Positions 1 to 8,829 of a stretch of 64,000 bases of DNA are shown here, piece after piece. The DNA lies in assembly GCF_002008345.1 (NCBI RefSeq), contig NZ_MRAE01000013.1:1-64000 (forward strand), given 5' to 3'. Under the pieces are notes generated by a model. That model made no database searches. It worked only from the letters and a program-made list of their open reading frames with translations, and had not been told where the DNA came from. Position numbers and translations under genes: made by a program. The DNA comes from Clostridium tepidum (GTDB lineage Bacteria; Bacillota; Clostridia; Clostridiales; Clostridiaceae). Numbering within the stretch: position 1 is the first letter of the stretch; each line of letters opens with the position of its first letter.

Positions 1-52
1 TTTATAGACAGTTCTATATCTTCATTTTCTTTACATAAATTTCCTTCATTTC

Positions 53-346
53 TTAAAGCTTTAAATATATTATTTTTTTATCTAAACAAAAAAATATTTC
101 ATAATAATAGAATAGTCTAGCCAATAATTTCTGTATGTTTTTATCTCGTACAATATTATTACATTCATCTATATAAGCTATCCCTCTAACTTCTTCAACT
201 AAAAACCCTTTCTTATTAAATAATATTTCTCTATATTTTATTTCATTATATTTTATATAATCTGAAGCTAATATATATTCTCCTTTATTTTTATATAAGT
301 TAAACTTTTGTTCCAAATCTTTATCTATTTTAGAATATTTAAACAT
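53..346 (-). CDS. hypothetical protein, probably frameshifted near its C-terminus
   Basis: Open frame of 97 residues starting with ATG (MFKYSKIDKDLEQ); I do not recognise the family. It is rich in Lys, Tyr and Ile, with no signal peptide or clear membrane segment. The frame stops soon after a run of seven A residues (minus strand, about 77-83). Adding one base there opens a reading frame that continues off the window edge and reads NNIFKALRNEGNLCKENED, which looks like coding sequence. The gene is therefore probably longer and either genuinely frameshifted or carries a homopolymer error. It lies downstream of ptb but beyond a terminator hairpin, so it is not obviously in the ptb transcript. 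Confidence 0.5.
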   Translation of the reverse strand: MFKYSKIDKDLEQKFNLYKNKGEYILASDYIKYNEIKYREILFNKKGFLVEEVRGIAYIDECNNIVRDKNIQKLLARLFYYYEIFFCLDKKIIYLKL

Positions 347-440
347 TCAAACACCCCAATATTTTTTAAATTTGAACATTACTATAATTATACTAATTTC
401 TTTAAAATTTATTATAACTTTTACCTTAAGTATTTCCATA

Positions 441-480
441 AAAAATAAGCCCTTTTAACTATTAAATAAGAGCTTATTTG
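441..480 (-). terminator. Rho-independent terminator after ptb
   Basis: On the minus strand a stem of about 12 pairs (AAATAAGC..GCTTATTT extended by TCTT/AAGG with one G-U pair) is followed by a T run. It lies about 50 bases past the ptb stop codon. Confidence 0.75.
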
Positions 481-529
481 TCAAAATATTATATAACTTT
501 TTATATTAATTTAACTATATAAAGTATAT

Positions 530-1432
530 TTATTGATTACAAGATAACGCGCCTAAAGCTATTGAATATAATTTAGATTTTGCTGTATCTGATCTGGATA
601 CCAAAACTATAGGACATTTAGCTCCTACAACTATACCTGCATTTTCAGCTTTAGCCAAATATCCCATAGATTTAGCAAGAAAATTTCCTGCTTCCATACT
701 TGGAACTAGAAGTATATCTACATCTCCCGCCACTTTACTTTTTATTCCTTTATGTTCAGCCGCCTCTTTAGATATAGCGTTATCTAAAGCCAATGGTCCA
801 TCTATAATACATCCTTTTATCTGACCTCTTCTATTCATCTGAGTTAACGCTGCAGCATCTATTGTAGATTGCATATTAGGATTTACCATTTCTAATGCAC
901 ATATTGGTGATATCTTAGGACACTGTATTCCTAAAGAATGTGCTACTTCAACTGCATTCTCTATAATGGATATTTTTTCATTAAGTTCTGGATAAGGTAC
1001 TATTCCACCATCTGTTAAGAACAATAATTTATGATAAGTTGGCACATCATATATCATTATATGAGACAATAAATTTTTTTTTCTTAAATTAGCTTTTTTG
1101 TCTAGTACAGCTTTTAATAATTCAGCTGTTCCAATCATTCCTTTCATTATAAAATCTGCTTTTCCAATAGCTATTAACTCTACCGCTTTTCTAACAGCTT
1201 TTTTATTATCCTTTTCATCTATTATTTTTACATCATCTATATTTAGATATTCTTCCTTCGCTATAGATTTTATCTTATCTATATCCCCAACTAAAATTGC
1301 ATCTATAATGCCTAATTTTACTGCTTCAATTACAGAAATCAAAACTTCTTTATCTTGAGCTACTGCCACTGATAATATTTTTCTTTCTTTATCTTTAGCT
1401 AAATCTATAATATCTTTAAGAGTTTTTGCCAT
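530..1432 (-). CDS. ptb: phosphate butyryltransferase (phosphotransbutyrylase)
   Basis: A 300-residue member of the phosphate acetyl/butyryl transferase family, which converts butyryl-CoA plus phosphate to butyryl phosphate in cytosolic butyrate fermentation. The C-terminal part has the family segments MEAGNFLAKSMGYLAKAE and GAKCPIVLVSRSDTAKSK, and the length matches the family. The start is ATG 1432 (MAKTLKDI), six bases after GGAGG; the open frame continues upstream but runs through the promoter. Butyrate kinase (buk), usually the next gene, is not adjacent: a terminator and an unrelated small gene follow instead. A palindrome overlaps the likely transcription start. Acetyl or branched acyl specificity cannot be excluded. 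Confidence 0.9.
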   Translation of the reverse strand: MAKTLKDIIDLAKDKERKILSVAVAQDKEVLISVIEAVKLGIIDAILVGDIDKIKSIAKEEYLNIDDVKIIDEKDNKKAVRKAVELIAIGKADFIMKGMIGTAELLKAVLDKKANLRKKNLLSHIMIYDVPTYHKLLFLTDGGIVPYPELNEKISIIENAVEVAHSLGIQCPKISPICALEMVNPNMQSTIDAAALTQMNRRGQIKGCIIDGPLALDNAISKEAAEHKGIKSKVAGDVDILLVPSMEAGNFLAKSMGYLAKAENAGIVVGAKCPIVLVSRSDTAKSKLYSIALGALSCNQ

Positions 1433-1456
1433 AATATCCCTCCATATTTCATTTTT

Positions 1457-1504
1457 ATTGTAATCCATTACAATAATTATTATTCTTATATAAAAAAAAG
1501 TCAA
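1457..1504 (-). promoter_or_regulatory. ptb promoter with operator-like palindrome
   Basis: Reading the minus strand, TTGACT (1499-1504) is followed about 17 bases later by a TAATAA/AATAAT -10-like element. Just downstream is a perfect 8-2-8 palindrome, ATTGTAATCCATTACAAT (1457-1474). The half-site TTGTAA..TTACAA resembles, but does not equal, the Rex redox-repressor operator TTGTTAA-N4-TTAACAA. The palindrome is seen directly; its role as an operator is inference. Confidence 0.5.
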
Positions 1505-1570
1505 TATTCTACTAAAAATTCATTCTTTTATTACTAACATACTTTTAAATTAATATTAAAGTAATCTTAT

Positions 1571-1690
1571 ATTTGAAGTAAAAATATTTCAAATGAAAAT
1601 GGTTTTATAAAAATCTTATTCTTATAAAATTATTATCCGTAAAATAATTATAAGATTTAAATGAAGTTTCATTATAAAAATACTATTTTC
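1571..1690. repeat. intergenic inverted-repeat cluster
   Basis: The 285-base gap between ptb and the FMN enzyme holds a small hairpin (ATTTGAA 1571-1577 with TTCAAAT 1588-1594) and a larger imperfect palindrome whose ends are GAAAAT (1595) and ATTTTC (1690), with inner arms AAATCTTAT and ATAAGATTT around 1611-1658. It may act as a terminator for the upstream minus-strand gene or be a degenerate repeat. Confidence 0.5.
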
Positions 1691-1717
1691 ATCTAAATCT
1701 TATAATTTAATAAACCA

Positions 1718-2731
1718 CTAATATAATATTTTCTCATCTATATCCTTTATACTTTTACATCCTGTTAAAACCATTGCTGATTTTAGTTCACTCTTTAAAT
1801 TTTCAACATATGTTTTTACACCTTCCCTTTGTCCTCCAAAGGAAGCTGTTACAAATGGTCTTCCTATTAATACTGCATCTGCGCCTAAAGCTATCATTTT
1901 TAATATGTCTACTCCAGTTCTTACGCCTCCATCTGCTAATATTGTTACCTTGCCTTTAACAGCCTCCGCAATCTCAAACAATACATCTGCTACTCCAGGA
2001 GTTTGGTCTAAAACTCTACCACCATGATTTGATACTACAATTGCATCTACCCCAGCTTCTACAGCTAGCTTAGCATCTACAGCAGTCATTATTCCTTTTA
2101 ATATAAAAGGTAATTTAGTGCTTTTAACTATTTCTTTTATTTCTTCCACAGTCTTAGGACCTACAGGTTTTCCATGAAGGGCTAAAGTTATAAGTCCTGC
2201 TGCATCTATGTCCATACCAACAGCATAAGCACCTGCATTTTCTGCTAATTTTATTTTATTTATTACATTATCATTTTCCCAAGGCTTTATTATTGCAATG
2301 CCTTCTCCATTAAATTTTTTTAGCTCATCTAAATTTGTAATTAAGAAAGAATCCACTGCTGTATCTCCTACCATTGGATATATACCTGAATCTCTACATC
2401 CACCAATCACCCAAGATATGTATTCTTCTTCTGTAAATTTACCACCCATGTTTAAAGTAGTTCCTGATACTGGAGCTGCAAAAACAGGCATGTCCATTTT
2501 TCTTCCAAACAATTCTACAGTTGTATCCGGATTTTTTGCATCATGAATCAATCTCATATTTAATTTATAAGAATTTAATGCATCTATATTTATAGTAAAA
2601 GCATCTCCTGTGCCTTTCCCCCCCATACCAGGTACTTCGCCACTACAAGCTTTTCCATTGCACACTTTGCATACTCTACAACTTCCATTTAAATTTTCAC
2701 GTGCATTTTTTAATATATCTTTATAATCCAT
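1718..2731 (-). CDS. FMN-dependent alpha-hydroxy-acid oxidoreductase
   Basis: A 337-residue TIM-barrel flavoprotein of the glycolate/lactate oxidase family. The diagnostic stretch VVSNHGGRVLDQTPG holds the conserved active-site His and the Arg, and FILKGIMTAVDAKLAVEAG supplies the flavin-contacting Lys. DGGVRTGVDILKMIALGADA and IGRPF form the phosphate-binding end. The N-terminus carries a tight Cys cluster (C18-x2-C21-x2-C24-x4-C29) that classical lactate oxidases lack, suggesting a metal or Fe-S site. The start is placed at ATG 2731, eight bases from AGGAG; ATG 2737 is only two bases from it. The substrate is unknown, though 2-hydroxy acids such as lactate are the family norm. Confidence 0.8.
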   Translation of the reverse strand: MDYKDILKNARENLNGSCRVCKVCNGKACSGEVPGMGGKGTGDAFTINIDALNSYKLNMRLIHDAKNPDTTVELFGRKMDMPVFAAPVSGTTLNMGGKFTEEEYISWVIGGCRDSGIYPMVGDTAVDSFLITNLDELKKFNGEGIAIIKPWENDNVINKIKLAENAGAYAVGMDIDAAGLITLALHGKPVGPKTVEEIKEIVKSTKLPFILKGIMTAVDAKLAVEAGVDAIVVSNHGGRVLDQTPGVADVLFEIAEAVKGKVTILADGGVRTGVDILKMIALGADAVLIGRPFVTASFGGQREGVKTYVENLKSELKSAMVLTGCKSIKDIDEKILY

Positions 2732-3000
2732 TTTCATATCTCCTTTATAAAAAAACTATTTTAAAATATCATTATATATATTTTTATTATAGTTTATATT
2801 TATCTTAAAATACAGATTACTAACTAGTTTTTTAATATAAAAGTACTATTCATAAGTAATTTATTTAAATTTAAAATTATTTTTTAGCTAACTTTATTTA
2901 TAATAATTTTTTTATTATTATATTTTTATAATAATACTCTTCACTTAAACATAATTTCTATATTTATTGAACAAAAAATTTTTTTAATATTAAAAAATAT
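2732..3000. other. AT-rich intergenic stretch
   Basis: About 270 bases, extremely A+T rich, holding the ribosome binding site of the FMN enzyme (AAAGGAG, 2741-2748). I see no further gene or clear structure apart from the terminator at its far end. Confidence 0.5.
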
Positions 3001-3030
3001 AGATAAATTTAGTTAAAACTAAATTTATCT
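3001..3030 (-). terminator. Rho-independent terminator after the DUF523 gene
   Basis: A perfect inverted repeat with 14-base arms (AGATAAATTTAGTT / AACTAAATTTATCT) and a two-base centre. On the minus strand it is followed by ATATTTTTTA. It ends 17 bases past the stop of the 3047-3505 gene. Confidence 0.8.
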
Positions 3031-3046
3031 ATATAATTAATCTACA

Positions 3047-3505
3047 TTAAATATCAAACATAAATTCATCTTCCTCTGTAAAAATCTTTATACCATTCAT
3101 AGCTAACAACTCTGCTGTTACACCATTTCCATCTCTTTTATTTCCTGAAAAACTACCATCATAAATTCTTCCAAAACCACAAGATGGACTTCTAGATTTT
3201 AATATAGCTACCTTAGCACCACATTCCTTTGCTATTTTCAAAGTTTCATAGGCACCTTTTAAAAATTCCTTTGTGGCATCATCTCCATCAGGTCCTATAA
3301 TATTAGCCTTTCCATCTAATACATCTGCCCCTGTAGCATTATTTATTTCGTGAGCTGCCCTTGGTGTTTGTTGTCCACCCAATTGTTCTGGACAAACTAA
3401 AACAGCCTTTCCTTCTCTAAATAATTTTAATACTTTTTCATTTAAATTATTTCCGCCATTATATTTACAATTAACTCCACAAAGACAAGCACTTATTAAT
3501 ATCAT
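3047..3505 (-). CDS. DUF523 family protein (YbbK-like)
   Basis: A 152-residue cytosolic protein that begins MILISACLCGVNCKYNGG and contains CPEQLGG and ILKSRSPSCGFG, the conserved cysteine and glycine signatures of DUF523. The biochemical function of the family is not established; the paired cysteines suggest metal or sulfur chemistry. The start ATG 3505 follows AGAAGG. It has its own terminator and stands alone between the FMN enzyme and mutS2. Confidence 0.85.
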   Translation of the reverse strand: MILISACLCGVNCKYNGGNNLNEKVLKLFREGKAVLVCPEQLGGQQTPRAAHEINNATGADVLDGKANIIGPDGDDATKEFLKGAYETLKIAKECGAKVAILKSRSPSCGFGRIYDGSFSGNKRDGNGVTAELLAMNGIKIFTEEDEFMFDI

Positions 3506-3696
3506 AAAAAACCTTCTTTCTTTAATATTTGGTGTATTAACCTGCTAAATCTTCTATATTCAATAGAATACTATAGACTATTCTTCATTTTTAAATTATA
3601 CTTCAAATATATAATTATTTAATTTTAAAAATAAAATATAGAGACTTTTATTTAACTGCTTCTCCTAAACTTTCACTACCTATATATACAAGTTCA

Positions 3697-3726
3697 TAGC
3701 TTAAATTTTAATAAAAAATTAAGCTA
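3697..3726. repeat. hairpin downstream of mutS2
   Basis: TAGCTTAA and TTAAGCTA arms flank a short AT loop, about 25 bases past the mutS2 stop. There is no strong T run on the minus strand, so terminator function is uncertain. Confidence 0.4.
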
Positions 3727-3749
3727 AACCTAAACAATACAATTTAGTT

Positions 3750-6116
3750 CTATTTCAACTCTACTATTGTAACTCCAGTACCACCTTCACCATATTCACC
3801 TAATCTATGCCTCTTAACATGAGGATGTCCCTTTAACATATTCATAATTGCTTTTCTCAAAACGCCTGTACCTTTACCATGTACTATAGTAACTTCTCCT
3901 AATCCACCTAAATAAGCCTCGTCTAAATATTTATCTACAGTATATATAGCTTCTTCTGAATCCATTCCTCTAAGATCCACAGAAGATTCTACCCTTCTTA
4001 AATTCAAATTAATCTTTTTAGATTTTTTTACTTTTGGCAAATTACTGTTTGGGTTACTTCCACTTACAGCTCTTAAATCTTTAATATTAGCCGTTATTTT
4101 CATAATCCCAGCCTGAACTAATACATCCCCTTTATTATCTGGTTTTGATAAAACTATTACTTTTTGATTTATTGAAGCTAAAAGAACTTCATCTCCTTCT
4201 TTTACATTCTTTAAAGCTTCTCCTTTATAAACTTTTTTAATGTCCTTTGCCTCAATGGCTTCTAATTTATCTTTTAATTTCTTTCTTTCTTCTTCTAATT
4301 TTTGTCTTACATCTGAAGAATAACCCATTCTTTCTAATTGTCTTATATCCTTTAATATTTTATCTGCTTCTTCTTTTGCTTCTTTTATTATACTCTTTGC
4401 TTCTCTTCTTGCATCTATCAAAGCATTATCCCTAAGCTTTTGAAGACCTTCTAATTTTTCTTCATATTTGTTTTTTACTTTTTCTCTTTCCAATTTTAAA
4501 TTTTCTGCAAGCCTTGCATCCTCTTGAGCTTTTATACTCTTTTCTTGTAAGTCTTGAATTAATTCTTCAAATTTTATATTTTCACTAGATATATTTTCCT
4601 TAGCAAAATCTATAATGTAATCTGGTAGCCCTAATCTTTTAGATATTTCAAAAGCATTTGATTTACCTGGTATACCTATCAATAATTTATAAGTTGGTTT
4701 TAAAGTTTCCACATCAAACTCAACTGAGGCATTTTCTACCCCCTCATTTCTTAAAGCATAAGCCTTTAATTCACTATAATGAGTTGTAGCAATTATCTTA
4801 GAACCCCTTTTTCTTAAATTTTCTAATATAGAAATAGCTAAAGCTGCTCCTTCTGTTGGATCTGTTCCAGCACCTAACTCATCAAATAAAACTAAAGAAT
4901 TTTCATCTGCCTTATCCATAATTTCTACTATATTTTTCATATGAGATGAAAAAGTTGACAAGCTTTGTTCTATACTTTGTTCATCTCCTATGTCTGCAAA
5001 AACATTATTAAAATAACTTATTACAGAATTTTCCCTAGCAGGAATCATAAGACCACTCATTGCCATTAAATGTATTAAACCTACAGTCTTTAATGTTACA
5101 GTTTTCCCCCCTGTGTTAGGTCCTGTTATTATCAATGATGTAAATTCTTTTCCTAACTTAACACTTATAGGAACAACCTTTATCCTGTCTATAAGAGGAT
5201 GTCTTCCTTCTATAATATCCACAATTCCTTCATCATTAATGATTGGACAAGTGCAATTATATTCACTGGCAAACTTCGCTTTAGCAAATATAAAATCTAA
5301 TTCCCATACTATATTAGCATCTACTTTTACCCCAACTATATTAGCATTTACTTTAGCTGATAAAACACTTAATATTCTTTCTATTTCTGCCTTTTCTTTT
5401 AACATAAGTTCCTTTATTTCATTATTTAAATTTACTAAACTCATAGGTTCTATAAAAAGAGTAGCTCCTGTTGAACTTTGATCATGTACAAGACCTGGTA
5501 CAGCTCCCTTATGTTCTGCCTTTACGGGTAAAACATATCTATCTCCTCTAACTGTATATATATTTTCTTGAAGATATGACGAATAGCTTCTAACTAATGA
5601 ATTTATCTTATCTCTTACGGAATAATTTTTTTCTTTTAAAGATCTTCTTATATTGTAAAGAGTAGAACTTGCTCTATCTGCTATTTCATCCTCACCTTCT
5701 ATAGCATTAAATATTTCATTTTCTAATTTAGGCAAAGAAAAAATACCTTCACATATATCTTCTAAAACTCTGTAACTTTCCTCTTCTTCTTTATGACTTA
5801 TATATTCTTTAAATCTTCTTGCGCATCTTAAAACTGCAGCTATTTTTAAAAGTTGTCCTGGCAATAATGTAGATCCCTTCTCTGCCAAAGAAATGGCACT
5901 TCTTATATCATATACTCCTTCAAAAGGCGGTGCTCCTTTTGTAACTAATAATTTAAAAGCCTCCTTTGTTTCTTCTAAGTGTTCTCTTACCTCATATGCA
6001 CTATCATAAGGTTTTAAATCTTCTATTATATCTTTTCCAGCCTTTGTAAATGTATAGTTTTTTAAAATTTCTTGTATTTTATTAAACTCTAAAACCTTAA
6101 TAGATTTATCCTTCAC
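3750..6116 (-). CDS. mutS2: endonuclease MutS2
   Basis: A 788-residue MutS paralogue. Walker A is GPNTGGKTVTLKTVG (about residues 333-347) and Walker B is LVLFDELGAGTDPTEGA, followed by ATTHYSELK. A long charged coiled coil spans roughly 515-630, and a C-terminal Smr nuclease domain contains VDLRGMDSEEA and VHGKGTGVLR. MutS2 suppresses recombination and acts in ribosome rescue in studied Firmicutes, rather than in mismatch repair. The start is GTG 6116, preceded by AGGAG. The length and domain order are normal for the family. Confidence 0.95.
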   Translation of the reverse strand: MKDKSIKVLEFNKIQEILKNYTFTKAGKDIIEDLKPYDSAYEVREHLEETKEAFKLLVTKGAPPFEGVYDIRSAISLAEKGSTLLPGQLLKIAAVLRCARRFKEYISHKEEEESYRVLEDICEGIFSLPKLENEIFNAIEGEDEIADRASSTLYNIRRSLKEKNYSVRDKINSLVRSYSSYLQENIYTVRGDRYVLPVKAEHKGAVPGLVHDQSSTGATLFIEPMSLVNLNNEIKELMLKEKAEIERILSVLSAKVNANIVGVKVDANIVWELDFIFAKAKFASEYNCTCPIINDEGIVDIIEGRHPLIDRIKVVPISVKLGKEFTSLIITGPNTGGKTVTLKTVGLIHLMAMSGLMIPARENSVISYFNNVFADIGDEQSIEQSLSTFSSHMKNIVEIMDKADENSLVLFDELGAGTDPTEGAALAISILENLRKRGSKIIATTHYSELKAYALRNEGVENASVEFDVETLKPTYKLLIGIPGKSNAFEISKRLGLPDYIIDFAKENISSENIKFEELIQDLQEKSIKAQEDARLAENLKLEREKVKNKYEEKLEGLQKLRDNALIDARREAKSIIKEAKEEADKILKDIRQLERMGYSSDVRQKLEEERKKLKDKLEAIEAKDIKKVYKGEALKNVKEGDEVLLASINQKVIVLSKPDNKGDVLVQAGIMKITANIKDLRAVSGSNPNSNLPKVKKSKKINLNLRRVESSVDLRGMDSEEAIYTVDKYLDEAYLGGLGEVTIVHGKGTGVLRKAIMNMLKGHPHVKRHRLGEYGEGGTGVTIVELK

Positions 6117-6351
6117 TTATTAACACTCCTTTTAACTTCCGCATTTTCCCTATTTTAATTAATCAATATCTTTATCTTAATTTCAATATATCTAATTTTT
6201 CTTTAAAGAAAAGTTTAAAATTTAGAAGAAGCTTTTGCTTAACTAAAACTTAGTATATTATTATGCCAAGACTTAATCCGCTTTTTATTCTCGATTTTAG
6301 AAAGATATACATATCATAACAAATAATAATCCTATCAATAAATTTATTGAA

Positions 6352-8718
6352 CTATTCCACTCCTCTTTTATAATGACCTCTCGTATAGTTTTTAAAATCT
6401 CCATACCATTCTTTTTCTTTAAGAGATTTTAATATATATTTAATTTGTTCATAACTCTCTTCTAAAAAGTCTAATCTAAAACTATTAATTCCTAGCACTT
6501 CTATTTCTTCTATATCTCCTATCAAATTAATACCTAAGTTATTGTATATATGACTTCTGCAAAATCTATCAGTTTTAACAGGAAATTGAGCGTTCATTCT
6601 ATCTTTTAATGTATATACTCCTTTTTCACACGCTTTACTACAAGTAGAAGAACTATTTTTACCACCAAATATGCTACCTATAGGACAATATTCACTAACC
6701 ATATTTTCTATTTTACCATATATAAGCATTTGCTTACCTAAATTCATATGTCTAACTATAGACTTAATTTCTTTCTTATTAAGCTCTATACTTAGGCAGC
6801 TTCCTGCAATAAAATCTTTATAAAAATCACCTGCAAAACTATTAAATATGTTTAATTTATAATCCCCTATTATTTCTGTTTTATTATTAAACTTATTTAT
6901 TATTCCTAAATTAGCTGTTACTATACCTTTTATTCTATACAAATTATCCTCTATTGTATTTTCTACATAACTAAATTCGCTTTTTATAATATTAGGAATT
7001 TTTAAATATATATTTAAGCCCCTATATGTTTCTTTTATTTTTTTTAAATTCAACGGATTCCTTGTAAATAAATCTACTATTATATTTTTAAAACCACTAT
7101 ATACTACAGCTTTTAATTGTTCATATGTATATACTAAAAACATATACTTTGGTAAATTCTCTTCTTTTATTACATTTACATTATCATATATATTATCCAC
7201 ATTAACTTCTTCTATTTTTCCACATTGTGGATTGTTTTGGATTATTTTTTCTTCTATGGATTTTATAAACATCCTGCGACAATTATTTATTTCTGAAACA
7301 GGCAAAAATCCCTCCTCATAAAAATCAAAATTAATTTTATTTATCTTAAAAGGAGTTTCTCCACTTTTCATTAAATTTTCTTCTAGTTTTTCCATAGTTA
7401 AGGGTTTTTTTATAGCTTTTTCTATTTCTTTACCTTCTACTGAATAAAATTCTCCATTATACTCACAACTTAATTTTATTTTTTCTCCTACCTTAAAAAA
7501 CAAATTAGCTTCTAGAGGAATTTTTTTACCGAATTCATCTTCATATACCTTACTTAAAGATTGTAAAAGTTCTACATCTGAAGTCTTATATAATTCATCT
7601 TTAACTTTATAATTTGATGGCTTTATTTTTACTAAATCACCTTTATATGCCTTTTCTACTTCTTTATTTTCCTTAATTATACTAGATACTATAAAACCTT
7701 TATCTCCATTTCTTATACCATCTTTTATTTTTAAATTTTGTTCTAATTTTATACTCTTATCCTTATTAACCTTTCCCAAATATAAACCTGTATTTTTAGG
7801 AAAAGAATATGCCATCATATCTTTGCCTTTATTTCCATAAATATATGCATTAGAAAAACCTTCTCTATTAAATAGTTGCATCAATTGTTTTTTATTTTCT
7901 TTTATCTTAAAGTTTTCTTTATTTATTATTGAATCTATAGCCTTTCTATAACTTCGAACTACTCCAGCTACATATTCTGGTCTTTTCATTCGCCCTTCTA
8001 TTTTAAAAGATGTAGCTCCAGCTTTTATCAAATCCTCCATGTTTTCTATATTGCATATATCCTTAGGACTTAATAAATATCCTTTGCTTTCTTCTCCATT
8101 ATTTTCATTTATTAAAGTATAAGGTAATCTACAAGGTTGTGCACACCTTCCCCTATTTCCACTTCTTCCGCCCAATATACTACTCATTAAACATTGACCT
8201 GAATAACAAATACAAAGAGCACCATGTATAAATATTTCTGTTTCAATACCTAAATCCTTTGATATGTATTCTATTTCTTTTAATGAAAGCTCTCTTGATA
8301 AAACTATTCTTTTAAATCCTAATTTTTTTAAAAATATAGCTCCTTCTCCATTATGTATTGTCATTTGAGTAGATGCATGAATCTCAAAATCTTTGTAATA
8401 TTTACTTACTAACTTAGCTACTCCAGTATCTTGTATTATTAAAGCATCTACCCCTATATCATATAAAAAACCTATATATTTTATTGCCTCTTTTATCTCT
8501 TCTTCTTTTATCAATGTATTAACTGTAATATATACTTTAACCCCATATAAATGGCAATAATTTATAGCATTCTTTAATTCATCATCATTAAAGTTATTAG
8601 CATAGGCTCTAGCAGAAAATTTACTTCCACCCATATAAACCGCATCTGCTCCTGCTTGAACTGCTGCATATAAGCTTTCCATATTTCCTGCAGGAGCTAA
8701 TAATTCTATATTATTCAT
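6352..8718 (-). CDS. U32 family peptidase-like protein with DUF3656 (RlhA/TrhP-type)
   Basis: A 788-residue protein that opens with the U32 signature ELLAPAGNMESLYAAVQAGA and carries the cysteine-rich motif EIFIHGALCICYSGQCLMSS followed by GNRGRCAQPCRLPY. The second half contains a DUF3656-like region and further cysteines near 700-735. Members once called collagenase-like peptidases are now known, in E. coli, to hydroxylate RNA: RlhA on 23S rRNA (also with DUF3656) and TrhP on tRNA. The same kind of role is inferred here. It follows zapA, a common clostridial neighbourhood, but the strong hairpin between them suggests separate transcription. Start ATG 8718 lies behind AGGAAAGAGG. Confidence 0.85.
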   Translation of the reverse strand: MNNIELLAPAGNMESLYAAVQAGADAVYMGGSKFSARAYANNFNDDELKNAINYCHLYGVKVYITVNTLIKEEEIKEAIKYIGFLYDIGVDALIIQDTGVAKLVSKYYKDFEIHASTQMTIHNGEGAIFLKKLGFKRIVLSRELSLKEIEYISKDLGIETEIFIHGALCICYSGQCLMSSILGGRSGNRGRCAQPCRLPYTLINENNGEESKGYLLSPKDICNIENMEDLIKAGATSFKIEGRMKRPEYVAGVVRSYRKAIDSIINKENFKIKENKKQLMQLFNREGFSNAYIYGNKGKDMMAYSFPKNTGLYLGKVNKDKSIKLEQNLKIKDGIRNGDKGFIVSSIIKENKEVEKAYKGDLVKIKPSNYKVKDELYKTSDVELLQSLSKVYEDEFGKKIPLEANLFFKVGEKIKLSCEYNGEFYSVEGKEIEKAIKKPLTMEKLEENLMKSGETPFKINKINFDFYEEGFLPVSEINNCRRMFIKSIEEKIIQNNPQCGKIEEVNVDNIYDNVNVIKEENLPKYMFLVYTYEQLKAVVYSGFKNIIVDLFTRNPLNLKKIKETYRGLNIYLKIPNIIKSEFSYVENTIEDNLYRIKGIVTANLGIINKFNNKTEIIGDYKLNIFNSFAGDFYKDFIAGSCLSIELNKKEIKSIVRHMNLGKQMLIYGKIENMVSEYCPIGSIFGGKNSSSTCSKACEKGVYTLKDRMNAQFPVKTDRFCRSHIYNNLGINLIGDIEEIEVLGINSFRLDFLEESYEQIKYILKSLKEKEWYGDFKNYTRGHYKRGVE

Positions 8719-8798
8719 ACTTAACCTCTTTCCTAAATATTTTACTAAATTATATTATACACTAAATAATATTTTTTAAAAATTTAAACATATAAAAC

Positions 8799-8828
8799 AA
8801 AGAGCTTTTCCTTTTGGAAAAGCTCTTT
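8799..8828 (-). terminator. Rho-independent terminator after zapA
   Basis: A perfect stem AAAGAGCTTTTCC / GGAAAAGCTCTTT with a TTTT loop, followed on the minus strand by TTGTTTTATA. It sits directly past the zapA stop codon. Confidence 0.9.
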
Positions 8829-8829
8829 A

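Noticed and set aside
1433-1504. Upstream extension of ptb to 1504
   Set aside because: The extension covers the -35/-10 promoter and the palindrome; ATG 1432 has the GGAGG site and the conserved N-terminus.
4247-4435. Leucine-rich open frames antisense to mutS2, zapA and the activase-related gene
   Set aside because: They are antisense shadows of Lys/Glu-rich coiled-coil coding sequence, without ribosome binding sites.
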